Shown here: one piece after another, positions 42,203 through 50,835 of the stretch | Layout: each line of letters begins with the position of its first letter | Numbering within the stretch: position 1 is the stretch's first letter | Translations under genes and position numbers: made by a program | Assembly (NCBI GenBank): GCA_902363135.1 | Contig: CABIZF010000013.1 | Coordinates: 1-64,000 of the forward strand | Length of the DNA: 64,000 nucleotides | Direction of reading: 5' to 3' | DNA from: Lachnospiraceae bacterium | Lineage (GTDB): Bacteria; Bacillota; Clostridia; Lachnospirales; Lachnospiraceae | The notes under the pieces: model-generated | What the model was told of the DNA's origin: nothing | The model's database searches: none | The model's input: only the letters and a program-made list of their open reading frames with translations

Positions 42203-43222
42203 TTATCTCATTCCCGCCAGATCCTTCAGCGTGTAGGTACACTGCCGCAGATCCTTATTATTGATGATTTCCACCAGTCCCCGCACCGTACTGTTCTTCG
42301 GATCCTGAATATGATGGATCGGAATTCCAAGCTCCTTTCGGATATATTCCGGAAGATTCTGGATCATGGAGACACCTCCACTCAGGTAAATACCCTCACG
42401 CGTGATATCCTTCATCAATTGTGGCGGTACCCGATTGAATATGGAGCTGATCGCCTCAACGATCATATCCACGCTGTCAATGATCGCTACACTCACCGCC
42501 AGCGACGGAATCATATCCGACTTCGGAAGGCCGGACAGCGTATGAATACCAAACACCTTCTGCTCCAGACGCGGACCATTGATCATAAATGCAAGGTTAT
42601 TTTTCAATGCTTCTGCGCTCTTCTGACCGATACTCAGATTGAATTTCCGGCGCACCATTGTGCTGATGTCCTCATCCAGCCTTCTTCCGCCGATCTTCAG
42701 GGTCTGCGATAAAATAATCTTACCGGAGGCAATCACAGAAATCTCTGTCGTATCACCGCCGATATTCACGATCATATGTCCGCGCGAGGAGAGCACCGGC
42801 AGCTCTGCGCTCACTGCGTCTGCGATCCCCTTATCGATCAGTCGGATCCGGCCTGCACCGATCTTACCGCGCATGACCTGGAAAAAGGCTCGCTTCTCTA
42901 CCTGCGTGATATCGCTTGGCACGGCAATATAGAGCGTTACATCCCGATGCAGTATCCCGGAGAAGCTTTTCAGCAAATGCGAAAGCACGATCTCCGCCTC
43001 CGTCAGATTGGCGATCACGCCATTTGTCATTGGCCAGACGACCTGTACATTTTTCGGGTTCTTTTCGTATATTTCATAGGCAGCGCTGCCGACCGCCAGA
43101 ATATCACGGTCATTGCGAAGCGCCACCACATTTTTATCGTATAAAAAGTTTTTTCCGTTTTTATCTTTGATTTTGATCGTATCTGTGCCAAGATCCACGG
43201 CACATACCTTCTGAAACAGCAT
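42203..43222 (-). CDS. mreB: MreB-family actin-like protein
   Basis: The 339-residue protein has the actin ATPase motifs: CAVDLGTDTIKIKDK (phosphate 1), VNIGGDTTEISVIASGKI (phosphate 2) and YLSGGVSMIQNLPEYI (adenosine). It organises wall synthesis along the cell. The sequence is more diverged than a standard MreB (KNGKNFLYDKNVVALRNDRD near the start). GAGGGGAAAAG precedes the ATG. Confidence 0.92.
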   Translation of the reverse strand: MLFQKVCAVDLGTDTIKIKDKNGKNFLYDKNVVALRNDRDILAVGSAAYEIYEKNPKNVQVVWPMTNGVIANLTEAEIVLSHLLKSFSGILHRDVTLYIAVPSDITQVEKRAFFQVMRGKIGAGRIRLIDKGIADAVSAELPVLSSRGHMIVNIGGDTTEISVIASGKIILSQTLKIGGRRLDEDISTMVRRKFNLSIGQKSAEALKNNLAFMINGPRLEQKVFGIHTLSGLPKSDMIPSLAVSVAIIDSVDMIVEAISSIFNRVPPQLMKDITREGIYLSGGVSMIQNLPEYIRKELGIPIHHIQDPKNSTVRGLVEIINNKDLRQCTYTLKDLAGMR

Positions 43223-43232
43223 TCTTTTCCCC

Positions 43233-43955
43233 TCACTGCGTTTCTGTATTCAGCCAGAACCCCTGTTCCCTCATGCTGACGGCCTGCCTGTCCCCGATGA
43301 TGATATGGTCCAGCAGCTCGATGCCAAGCATCGCACCTGCCCTTTTAACCCGCTCTGTCAGCAGAACGTCATCCCTGCTCGGGTCAGGAACGCCGCTCGG
43401 GTGATTGTGCAGCAGCAGAATGCTGACAGCCTGCTGCCGGATGGCTTCGATGAAAATTTCGCGCGGAGAAATCAGAGAAGCATTAACGGTTCCCCTCGAA
43501 ATGATAGTATCCCTTATCAGCTTCCCCTTGCTGTTCAGCATCGTAAGAACAAGCACCTCCTGTTCTTCATGCCTCAGTGTTTCCATATAATATTCTGCGA
43601 CCGCAGCCGGGTCATGAAAGGAAATAGATTCGGAAATCCCCGCCCGTGATATCCGCCTCGAAAGCTCAGCAATACATTTAAGCTGTATCGCCTTCACCTT
43701 TCCGAGTCCGCGGATCTTCTGTAAATCAGAAATCGACATGTGGTAGATGCCAAGAAGCCCTTTTTTATCCTGAGCGAGTACGTTTCTTGACAGCTCCAGT
43801 GCAGATACGCCTTTGGAACCAGTTCGTAAAATCACAGCGATCAGCTCTGCATCACTAAGACGCTCCGCTCCCCATGTCAGACATTTCTCATAGGGACGTT
43901 CCTCCTTTGGCAGATGCTTCATCGTGCTTCCTGCTGCATTACTCTCGTTTTTCAT
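43233..43955 (-). CDS. radC: RadC-family JAMM/MPN protein
   Basis: The 240-residue protein has the UPF0758 N-terminal helix-hairpin-helix (LQKIRGLGKVKAIQLKCIAE) and the JAMM zinc motif LLHNHPSGVPDPSRDDV. Its cell role is unsettled despite the name. It is the first gene before mreB, the common order in Firmicutes. Confidence 0.94.
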   Translation of the reverse strand: MKNESNAAGSTMKHLPKEERPYEKCLTWGAERLSDAELIAVILRTGSKGVSALELSRNVLAQDKKGLLGIYHMSISDLQKIRGLGKVKAIQLKCIAELSRRISRAGISESISFHDPAAVAEYYMETLRHEEQEVLVLTMLNSKGKLIRDTIISRGTVNASLISPREIFIEAIRQQAVSILLLHNHPSGVPDPSRDDVLLTERVKRAGAMLGIELLDHIIIGDRQAVSMREQGFWLNTETQ

Positions 43956-44060
43956 TATGTTTCATGCTCTCGCTCGCCCAGATGGCACAATTCTCCTCTT
44001 TGAAAATGAACCATTGAAATATTCTACCATAAATTTTTTCCAAAGTATACACCCAGAAGC

Positions 44061-45677
44061 TTAAAATTTTCTTACCACTGCTTCCGCCACCCGTATTCCG
44101 TCAACTGCAGCTGAGGTAATTCCGCCTGCATAGCCTGCCCCCTCGCCGCACGGGTAAATGCCCGGGAACTGCTCTGCCTGACAGGAAGCATCACGTAAAA
44201 TCCGTACCGGCGAGGATGTCCGGCTCTCAACACCGAGCAGCAGTGCCTCGGAATCGTCAAAGCCCGGAATCCAATGTCCAAACGCCTCGATTCCCTCGAT
44301 CAGTGCCAGATTCAGAGACTCCGGCAGGATTCGGCGTACGTTGGCATACGCATATCCACCCTTCACCTGAGGCTGCACCTCATTTCCGGAGGGCTGCTCC
44401 GGGTTCTCTTTCCCGGATCGGAAGTCGCCAAATGTCTCTACCGGAATCCTTCCAGATGCGCAGCGATATGCCGATTCTTCCAGATCCCTCTGGAAACGCA
44501 TCCCGTCCAGCGCATCCTTTGCCTCATAATCCTCCGGCGTGACAGTCACAACGATCGCGCTGTTTGCATTACGGCTTCCGCGGCTGCTGTAGCTCATACC
44601 GTTTACCGCCAGCCGTCCCGGCTCAGAAGAAGCATTGACGACGTACCCTCCCGGACACATACAAAAAGAATACACACCACGGCCATCCGCACATTTATGC
44701 GTCACCTTGTAAGGGGCCGCTCCAAGCTGTTCGCAGACCGGCATGCCGTACATAGCCTCATTGATCCGCTCCTGCGGATGCTCCATACGGAGCCCGACCG
44801 CGAATGCCTTTGGCTGCATCGACATGCCAAGTGCCTGCAGCATTTCAAACGTGTCCCGTGCACTGTGGCCGATCGCCAGCACCAGATGATCCGTTTGCAT
44901 CTGCTCCCCGCCATTGATCTCCAGCTGATAGCGCGCACCCGATTCCTGTGTACGGATTCCGGTCAGGCAACTCTTGAACCGGAATCTGCCGCCCAGAGCT
45001 TCGATCTCCTCCCGGATATGCCGCACGACCGATACGAGCACATCTGTCCCGATGTGCGGTTTATAATAATATAGTATAGAAGGATCTGCTCCTGCCTTTA
45101 CAAATTCATTCAGTACAAAATGAATTTTTCCGTCCGGATCCTTGATCAGGGTATTCAGCTTTCCATCTGAAAAGGTACCTGCGCCGCCTTCCCCAAACTG
45201 GACATTTGAATTTGGATTGAGCACGCCGGTCTCCCAGAACATCTCCACGTCCTGCACACGCTGCTCGACTGCCGCTCCACGCTCGAGCACAATCGGGCAA
45301 AGTCCTGCGCGGGCAAGCATCAGTGCGCAGAAAAGCCCTGCCGGGCCACTGCCTGCTACAACCGGTGGATGGGCGCGCTCTCTTTCTTCTGCAGCGTTTT
45401 CGTAAGGAAATGCATACTCCTTTTTTTCTGTCAGTGTGATTTTACGATTATGAAGGCGTTTTACAATCGATGTTGCCTGCGCTGTCTCGACATCGACGGT
45501 ATAGACATAAAACAGCTCCGGTTTTTTGCGTGCATCCACCGACTGACGCATACACGTATAAGTAAACGGCTGCTTTTTCAGTCTGAGGATCTTCTGTATC
45601 TCTTTCTCAAGCTCCGCTTCCGTATGTGTAATCGGAAGCTTCAGCTCACTGATTCGTATTACGGTTTTTATGTTCAT
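44061..45677 (-). CDS. FAD-dependent oxidoreductase (NAD(P)/FAD, conserved C-terminal type)
   Basis: The 538-residue protein has an N-terminal ferredoxin-like part (about 1-95), then a dinucleotide site VVAGSGPAGLFCALMLARAG, followed by FGEGGAGTFSDGKLNT, FCMCPGGYVVNASSE and ESRTSSPVRILRD. It belongs to a widespread uncharacterised flavoprotein group. The reaction is unknown. AGGAGCAGG precedes the ATG. It appears to stand alone. Confidence 0.88.
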   Translation of the reverse strand: MNIKTVIRISELKLPITHTEAELEKEIQKILRLKKQPFTYTCMRQSVDARKKPELFYVYTVDVETAQATSIVKRLHNRKITLTEKKEYAFPYENAAEERERAHPPVVAGSGPAGLFCALMLARAGLCPIVLERGAAVEQRVQDVEMFWETGVLNPNSNVQFGEGGAGTFSDGKLNTLIKDPDGKIHFVLNEFVKAGADPSILYYYKPHIGTDVLVSVVRHIREEIEALGGRFRFKSCLTGIRTQESGARYQLEINGGEQMQTDHLVLAIGHSARDTFEMLQALGMSMQPKAFAVGLRMEHPQERINEAMYGMPVCEQLGAAPYKVTHKCADGRGVYSFCMCPGGYVVNASSEPGRLAVNGMSYSSRGSRNANSAIVVTVTPEDYEAKDALDGMRFQRDLEESAYRCASGRIPVETFGDFRSGKENPEQPSGNEVQPQVKGGYAYANVRRILPESLNLALIEGIEAFGHWIPGFDDSEALLLGVESRTSSPVRILRDASCQAEQFPGIYPCGEGAGYAGGITSAAVDGIRVAEAVVRKF

Positions 45678-45813
45678 CTGTCACCTGCTCCTGTTCTTCT
45701 TTTTTGAGCAAATCGATTTTATCACACTTTTTTTATCTTGTGAAGTAAACGGGCTCAGAATCAGACCGGATATCTGCAAACGGATTATAGGCTGTCTTTA
45801 TTTTTATATAGAA

Positions 45814-45847
45814 AGAACCGGATCATATGAGGGAATGATCCGGTTCT
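45814..45847 (-). terminator. Terminator of the Thr/Glu-rich protein gene
   Basis: AGAACCGGATCAT pairs perfectly with ATGATCCGGTTCT around an 8-base loop. On the minus strand TTCTATATAAAAAT follows. It is 36 bases past the stop codon. Confidence 0.8.
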
Positions 45848-45882
45848 GGCTTTCAGGGAAAATGTCTGTATCTATTACTCTG

Positions 45883-46812
45883 TTACTCGGTTACTGCTTC
45901 TGTTGCAGCCTCAGTGTCCACAGAAGCATCTGCAGCTTCTGTCGAATCCTCATACAGAGAAATCTCTGTATCCTCATCTGCTTCGCCAACAACTGTGCCG
46001 GTGCCATATGCAAGAATTGTAAGGCTCGCAACCGTTCCATCGCTGTTCAGCTGAATTGACACGATGTCGCCCTCCATAATGCCATCTGCAGTAATGGAGA
46101 TGGTGCCATCCTCAGAAACCTCGACAGACTCTTCGGTCACATCCTCAGATGCAGCTTCGGTAGCTACTTCTGAGCCGGTTTCGGTCGCATCCTCGGATGC
46201 AGCTTCCGTCGTGTCCTCTTCGGATGCAGCTTCGGTAGCGGCCTCAGACACTGCCTCGCTTGCTTTTTCGGTAGTTGCCTCCGTGGCAGACGTATCAGAA
46301 GAACTGTCCGCTGCCTTCACCTCAATATTCTCCGTCTGAGCCAGCTCGCCAAGCTTTGCGTCATCTGCAAAATTGTAGGTCAGTGATTCATTCGTCAGTG
46401 TCAGGGTAAGAGATGTCTGAGAGGATGCTGCTTCTGTTACTGCCTCAGAATTTTCCTCAGCTGCTGCTTCGGTCGTATCCTCTGATGCTGCTTCGGTCGT
46501 ATCCTCTGATGCTGCTTCGGTAGTTGCTTCCGCATCTGTTGTGCTCTCCGTATCAGCCTCTGTCTCTTCATCGTCTGCAGCGAGAACACCCTTTGTTATG
46601 GTAATTGAATCTGCAGAAACCTTTGTCACCTGTCCGACAATCGCCTCTGTATCTGCGTTTTCATCTTTACTTGCTTCTGCGGTGGCAGCCTCAGTAGTTG
46701 CCTCAGTGGTCGTTTCGGTAGCGGCCTCTGTCGTACCCTCGCTTGCATATACGCCCATGGAAGAAACGGTAAGTGCCAGTCCCAGAAGTAATGCTACATA
46801 ATTACGTTTCAT
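45883..46812 (-). CDS. Secreted Thr/Glu/Ala-rich low-complexity protein
   Basis: The 309-residue protein has a Sec signal peptide (MKRNYVALLLGLALTVSSM, cut after VYAS). Three short ordered parts, IVGQVTKVSADSITITKGVL, LTLTLTNESLTYNFADDA and EDGTISITADGIMEGDIVSI, are separated by long TTEAASED-type repeats (about 25-60, 80-130, 175-235 and 285-309). It resembles a set of small external beta domains joined by acidic, possibly glycosylated linkers. No anchor (LPxTG) or catalytic motif is visible. It has its own terminator. The function is unknown. Confidence 0.75.
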   Translation of the reverse strand: MKRNYVALLLGLALTVSSMGVYASEGTTEAATETTTEATTEAATAEASKDENADTEAIVGQVTKVSADSITITKGVLAADDEETEADTESTTDAEATTEAASEDTTEAASEDTTEAAAEENSEAVTEAASSQTSLTLTLTNESLTYNFADDAKLGELAQTENIEVKAADSSSDTSATEATTEKASEAVSEAATEAASEEDTTEAASEDATETGSEVATEAASEDVTEESVEVSEDGTISITADGIMEGDIVSIQLNSDGTVASLTILAYGTGTVVGEADEDTEISLYEDSTEAADASVDTEAATEAVTE

Positions 46813-46839
46813 CTTGTACCAAATCCTTTCTTACTGATG

Positions 46840-46900
46840 TTTGCTCATGAACGCAGTCGCTCCGCGCACTGAAAGCGGGGAACGCTTTTCTGCATTCATG
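46840..46900 (+). repeat. Dispersed hairpin repeat, partial copy A4
   Basis: TTGCTCATGAACGCAGTCGC joins directly to CTCCGCGCACTGAAAGCGGG and ACGCTTTTCTGC, matching the two ends of copy A1 with its middle hairpin missing. Confidence 0.7.
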
Positions 46901-46979
46901 CTGAGGACATGATACGAAGAAAATGTGTCGCAATTGTGTTCAAATCCAGATTAATTTGTGTCTTTTTTCTTTGTTTTTT

Positions 46980-48284
46980 CTAAAATTTAACTGATTCTTT
47001 TCTCTCCGAAGCAGCGCTTCGTCCTGCTGCATACCCGCTTGCCCATGCCCACTGCAGATTATAGCCCCCGCATGGTCCGTCTACATCGAGCAGTTCGCCG
47101 GTCACATACAGTCCCGGAATGCATTTGCATTCCATTGTCTTGGGAGAAATCTGTGCAACATCTACTCCTCCCGCACATACCTGACAGATATCAAAGGACT
47201 TTGTACCATCAACGACCAGCGCATAACTTCTGCATACATCCAGAAGCGTGCAAAGCTCTTTTTCTGTGAGCTCCCGGCACTGCAGCTTCGAGCGGATTCC
47301 CGCCTGATTCAGCATCAGCGGAATCAGCTTTTCATTCAAAATCCCACGCAGCAGCATTCCGACGGGTTCAGACGGAAGCTGTCCGGCACGCCTCCAGAGC
47401 ATTTCCTGCAGCACTGCCCGCTCCATTTTCTGCTCTTCCAGGCAGGGTTTCAGCAAATCAAGTGTAACCTGAAATGTCATAGCTCCTTTTTCCGCCGCGA
47501 CATACCGGGACAGCTGAAAGACTGCAATTCCGGAAATTCCGTATTTCGTCCACTGCACTTCTCCCAGCTCTGAAGCGACAAATCTCCAGTCATCGGCTCC
47601 GTCAGGTCTCATATCCTGCTTCTTGCGCTGCCACAGCGATACCTCTGCCATACTTCGCACACCGGCTGCCAGAGCAGGCGTCTTTCCCTCGCAGAGCAGC
47701 GGTGCCAGCGCGGGGACGACCGGTATAAGCTTCAGTCCCGCCATTTTCGCCAGCCGATAACCGCTGCCGTCAGAACCGGTTGTCGGCGCACACTTTGATC
47801 CGCAGCTGAGAATCAGCCGCTCTGCCTCATAGGTCCACGTGCCTGTCCGCACCTTCCAGATACGATCCTCACAGGTAATCGCTTCGACCTTTTCCATCAG
47901 CTTCAGCTTTACCTTCCATCTGCGCAGCTCTGCCAGCAGCACCTCCAGTACCGAAGAAGCCTGATTTGTATATGGATAAACATACCCGTTTTTCTCAATG
48001 GTAAGCAGGCCAAGCCTTCCGAAAAAATTGCGCACCTCCTGTGCATCAAACTGTTCCAGCACCGGCTGTACAAATGATGCGTCTGCTCCGTGATACCGTT
48101 TGGGCAGCTCCGGATCCATATTTGTCAGGTTACATCGTCCGTTCCCGGTCGTCAGAAGCTTCTTTCCCGGACGTTCCATCGCTTCGAGCACCGTCACCCT
48201 TGCCCCGTTCCGGGCCGCTGTAATCGCCGCCATCAGGCCCGATGCTCCCGCCCCCACTATAATTACACGATTTTGATTTTCCAT
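46980..48284 (-). CDS. HI0933-like NAD(P)/FAD-dependent flavoprotein
   Basis: The 434-residue protein starts MENQNRVIIVGAGASGLMAA, has TTGNGRCNLTNMD near residue 50, the SCGSKCAPTTGSDGSGYRLA loop, and ends with YVTGELLDVDGPCGGYNLQW, all typical of the HI0933 family. The reaction is not known. I chose the ATG at 48284; an open frame continues to 48368 without family similarity. A repeat copy lies between it and uppP. Confidence 0.9.
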   Translation of the reverse strand: MENQNRVIIVGAGASGLMAAITAARNGARVTVLEAMERPGKKLLTTGNGRCNLTNMDPELPKRYHGADASFVQPVLEQFDAQEVRNFFGRLGLLTIEKNGYVYPYTNQASSVLEVLLAELRRWKVKLKLMEKVEAITCEDRIWKVRTGTWTYEAERLILSCGSKCAPTTGSDGSGYRLAKMAGLKLIPVVPALAPLLCEGKTPALAAGVRSMAEVSLWQRKKQDMRPDGADDWRFVASELGEVQWTKYGISGIAVFQLSRYVAAEKGAMTFQVTLDLLKPCLEEQKMERAVLQEMLWRRAGQLPSEPVGMLLRGILNEKLIPLMLNQAGIRSKLQCRELTEKELCTLLDVCRSYALVVDGTKSFDICQVCAGGVDVAQISPKTMECKCIPGLYVTGELLDVDGPCGGYNLQWAWASGYAAGRSAASERKESVKF

Positions 48285-48349
48285 CCTCTTCCCTCTCGCA
48301 GTCTGTTTGAAAACTGATTTTGCATAATTCACTTTATTGCAGGCGTAAA

Positions 48350-48602
48350 GTGGACATTCGCAATCCATCCCTGCAGCTCTACTGACAGGGCCTAGTATGA
48401 CTCACGCTAATTAACAATCTGATTCATGCTGGATAAATTTTCATCTACAAGGCGAAGGAATGAGGCGTAGCGGTGGCTACGGCGATTGACGACAACGCAG
48501 TAGATGGGAATTTATACAAATGAAGCAGGTCGCTAATTAGCGTGAGCCCTACTAGCTTCGCTACTTGCTCATGAACGCAGATCGCTTTGCGATCTGCGTT
48601 CA
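48350..48602. repeat. Dispersed hairpin repeat, copy A2, interrupted by a 164-bp element
   Basis: The left part (48350-48391) carries TGGACATTCGCAATCC and CCCTG/CAGGG as in copy A3. The right part (48556-48602) continues CTTCGCTACTTGCTCATGAA and ends with hairpin AGATCGC-TTT-GCGATCT. Between them lies a separate palindromic element (48392-48555). The right end is two bases before the uppP stop codon. Confidence 0.82.
48392..48555. mobile_element. 164-bp MITE-like palindromic element
   Basis: The ends are inverted repeats: CTAGTA then CTCACGCTAATTA (48401-48413) on the left, and TAATTAGCGTGAG (48534-48546) then TACTAG on the right. Pairing continues inwards: AAATTTTCATCTAC (48435-48448) can pair with GTAGATGGGAATTT (48500-48513) if G-U pairs are allowed, and CGTAGC-GGTG-GCTACG (48466-48481) forms the tip. 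It has no coding capacity. It splits copy A2 of the dispersed repeat, so it arrived later. Confidence 0.75.
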
Positions 48603-48604
48603 AA

Positions 48605-49456
48605 TCACGAAAAGAAGAAATATGCAAGCACCAGCACACCCAGAATAATCCGGTAATATCCAAACACCTTGAAATCGTGCTTCTTGATATATCCGAGCAG
48701 GAACCGGATGATAATCAGAGAAGATACAAAAGCTGTGACCATACCGATCAGCAGAATTGCAAGCTCGGTCGACGTAAATGCCAGGCCGAATTTTACGAGC
48801 TTCAAAAGGCTTGCGCCAAACATAACCGGAATCGCGAGAAAGAACGTAAATTCTGCCGCAACTGTTCTGGATACACCGATCATCAGCGCGCCGACGATGG
48901 TCGCACCGGAGCGGGAGGTGCCCGGAAAGATCGCTGCGATCAGCTGGAAAAGCCCAATCACGAATGCGGTCTGAAATGACAGCTCCGACAAAGAATTGAT
49001 CTTCGACGGTTTCCCCTTATGTACAGTCTCTACAATGATAAACAAAACGCCGAACAGAATCAGCATGATCGCTACCGTAATGTAATTATAAAACAGTGCT
49101 TCAAAAAAATCATTAAACAGAATTCCGACGATCGCCGCCGGTACACAGGATACCAGAATCTTACACCACAAAAGCATGATATCCGTCTTCACATAGCGCA
49201 TAATCCCTTTTGTCGAATGGCGTCTCCTTCTCCCGGTCGGCTTTCCAAACGGAAAAATGTCTTTCCAGAACAGGACGACAACCGCAAGAATTGCACCGAG
49301 CTGGATGACGACTTCAAACATACTGTAAAATGCATCCGAAACGTCAAGCTTCACAAACTCATTCAGCAGGATCATATGGCCGGTGCTGCTGATCGGCAGC
49401 CACTCGGTAATACCCTCTACAATACCAAACAGAAATGCCTTTAAAAATTCAATCAT
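48605..49456 (-). CDS. uppP: Undecaprenyl-diphosphatase
   Basis: The 283-residue membrane protein has the BacA/UppP motifs EGITEWLPISSTGHMIL near residue 14 and PGTSRSGATIVGALMIG near residue 175, with about eight helices. It recycles the lipid carrier for wall synthesis and gives bacitracin tolerance. GGAAAGGAG precedes the ATG. It follows the PLP-enzyme gene after 15 bases. Confidence 0.95.
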   Translation of the reverse strand: MIEFLKAFLFGIVEGITEWLPISSTGHMILLNEFVKLDVSDAFYSMFEVVIQLGAILAVVVLFWKDIFPFGKPTGRRRRHSTKGIMRYVKTDIMLLWCKILVSCVPAAIVGILFNDFFEALFYNYITVAIMLILFGVLFIIVETVHKGKPSKINSLSELSFQTAFVIGLFQLIAAIFPGTSRSGATIVGALMIGVSRTVAAEFTFFLAIPVMFGASLLKLVKFGLAFTSTELAILLIGMVTAFVSSLIIIRFLLGYIKKHDFKVFGYYRIILGVLVLAYFFFS

Positions 49457-49471
49457 GGAAAACTCCTTTCC

Positions 49472-50761
49472 TTACTGCTGCTTCACGGGAAGCGTAACAT
49501 GCCCTTTCTCATACAGCTTCTGAAGTGACATAAGAATCCCCAGCTTTGCGTGTGGCCAGGTCAGTCCGCCCTGAAAATATACCGCATATGGCGGCTTCAG
49601 GGGACCGTCCGCACTCAGCTCGATCGAAGAACCCTGGATAAACGCACCGGCTGCCATAATGACATCGCTGTCATAGCCCGGCATCGCCCACGGCTCCGGG
49701 GTCACATAGCTGTCAACCGGAGCAGCAGCCTGAATACCTTCACAGAAAGAGGTAAGCCCTTCCGGGAATCCAAACTCTACCGCCTGGATGATGTCATGGC
49801 GGGACTCGCTGCCATTCGGAACCACCTTAAATCCGAGTCGTTCATATACATTTGCTGCAAAAATCGCCCCCTTTAACGCGGCCGCCGTCACGGTCGGAGC
49901 AAGGAAAAATCCCTGATAGAAGGAACGCATCACACCAAGAGATGCACCTACCTCCTTTCCAAGCCCCGGACAGGTCAGACGGTATGCGGCCCGCTCTACA
50001 CACTCCTTCGTACCTGCGATATAGCCGCCGATCGGAGCCAGCCCGCCGCCCGGATTTTTAATCAGGGATCCGACGATCATATCCGCATCAAAGTCGCTCG
50101 GCTCAAGGCGTTCGACAAACTCCCCATAGCAATTGTCTACCATTACAATGACATCCGGCCGCCGCTCTTTGATAAAAGCGATCGCCTCGCCGATCTGTGC
50201 AACTGACAGGGTCGGACGGGTCTGATAACCCTTAGAGCGCTGAATCTCAATCAGACGGGTCTGCGGACGCAGTGCCTTCTCAATGCCTTCATAGTCAAAG
50301 CTTCCGTCTTCCAGAAGATCTACCTGGGCATAAGTCACGCCGTATTCTGCAAGACTTCCGCAGGATGGACGGATGCCAATGACTTCCTCTAAGGTATCAT
50401 ACGGCCTGCCGGAAATAGACAGTAGCTCATCGCCCGGACGCAGGTTGCCTGCCAGCGCAATTGCCAGTGCATGCGTACCGCACGTGATCTGCGGACGTAC
50501 AAGCGCTGCCTCCGTATGAAATGCCGCTGCATAGACCTCTTCGAGCGTATCTCTTCCGATATCGTCATATCCATAACCGCTCGACGCATTAAAGCATTCT
50601 GCACTGACATGTGCCTTCTGCATCGCCGCTATGACCTTGAGCTGATTGTACTCCGCCGTCTCATCAATTGCGGCAAACCGTTCCTTCAGCGCTTCGAGGA
50701 TGCCTTCTCCATATTCGTATACCTCTTTGCTGATTCCAAGTGATTCATATAATTGTTTCAT
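49472..50761 (-). CDS. Methionine gamma-lyase-like PLP enzyme (aluminium resistance family)
   Basis: The 429-residue fold-type I PLP protein has FNASSGYGYDDIGRDTLEEV, RPQITCGTHALAIAL, VDNCYGEFVE and the likely PLP lysine in GSLIKNPGGGLAPIGGYI. The family (PF06838) is annotated as methionine gamma-lyase or aluminium resistance protein, but its substrate is not proven. It is usually beside miaA or hfq in Clostridia, as here. Confidence 0.9.
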   Translation of the reverse strand: MKQLYESLGISKEVYEYGEGILEALKERFAAIDETAEYNQLKVIAAMQKAHVSAECFNASSGYGYDDIGRDTLEEVYAAAFHTEAALVRPQITCGTHALAIALAGNLRPGDELLSISGRPYDTLEEVIGIRPSCGSLAEYGVTYAQVDLLEDGSFDYEGIEKALRPQTRLIEIQRSKGYQTRPTLSVAQIGEAIAFIKERRPDVIVMVDNCYGEFVERLEPSDFDADMIVGSLIKNPGGGLAPIGGYIAGTKECVERAAYRLTCPGLGKEVGASLGVMRSFYQGFFLAPTVTAAALKGAIFAANVYERLGFKVVPNGSESRHDIIQAVEFGFPEGLTSFCEGIQAAAPVDSYVTPEPWAMPGYDSDVIMAAGAFIQGSSIELSADGPLKPPYAVYFQGGLTWPHAKLGILMSLQKLYEKGHVTLPVKQQ

Positions 50762-50835
50762 ATCTTTTCTCCTGTGTTTCCATATTATCTGCTTATTGTT
50801 TTGCGCAATTGAAGAAGGGGACTTGCTTGATTCGG

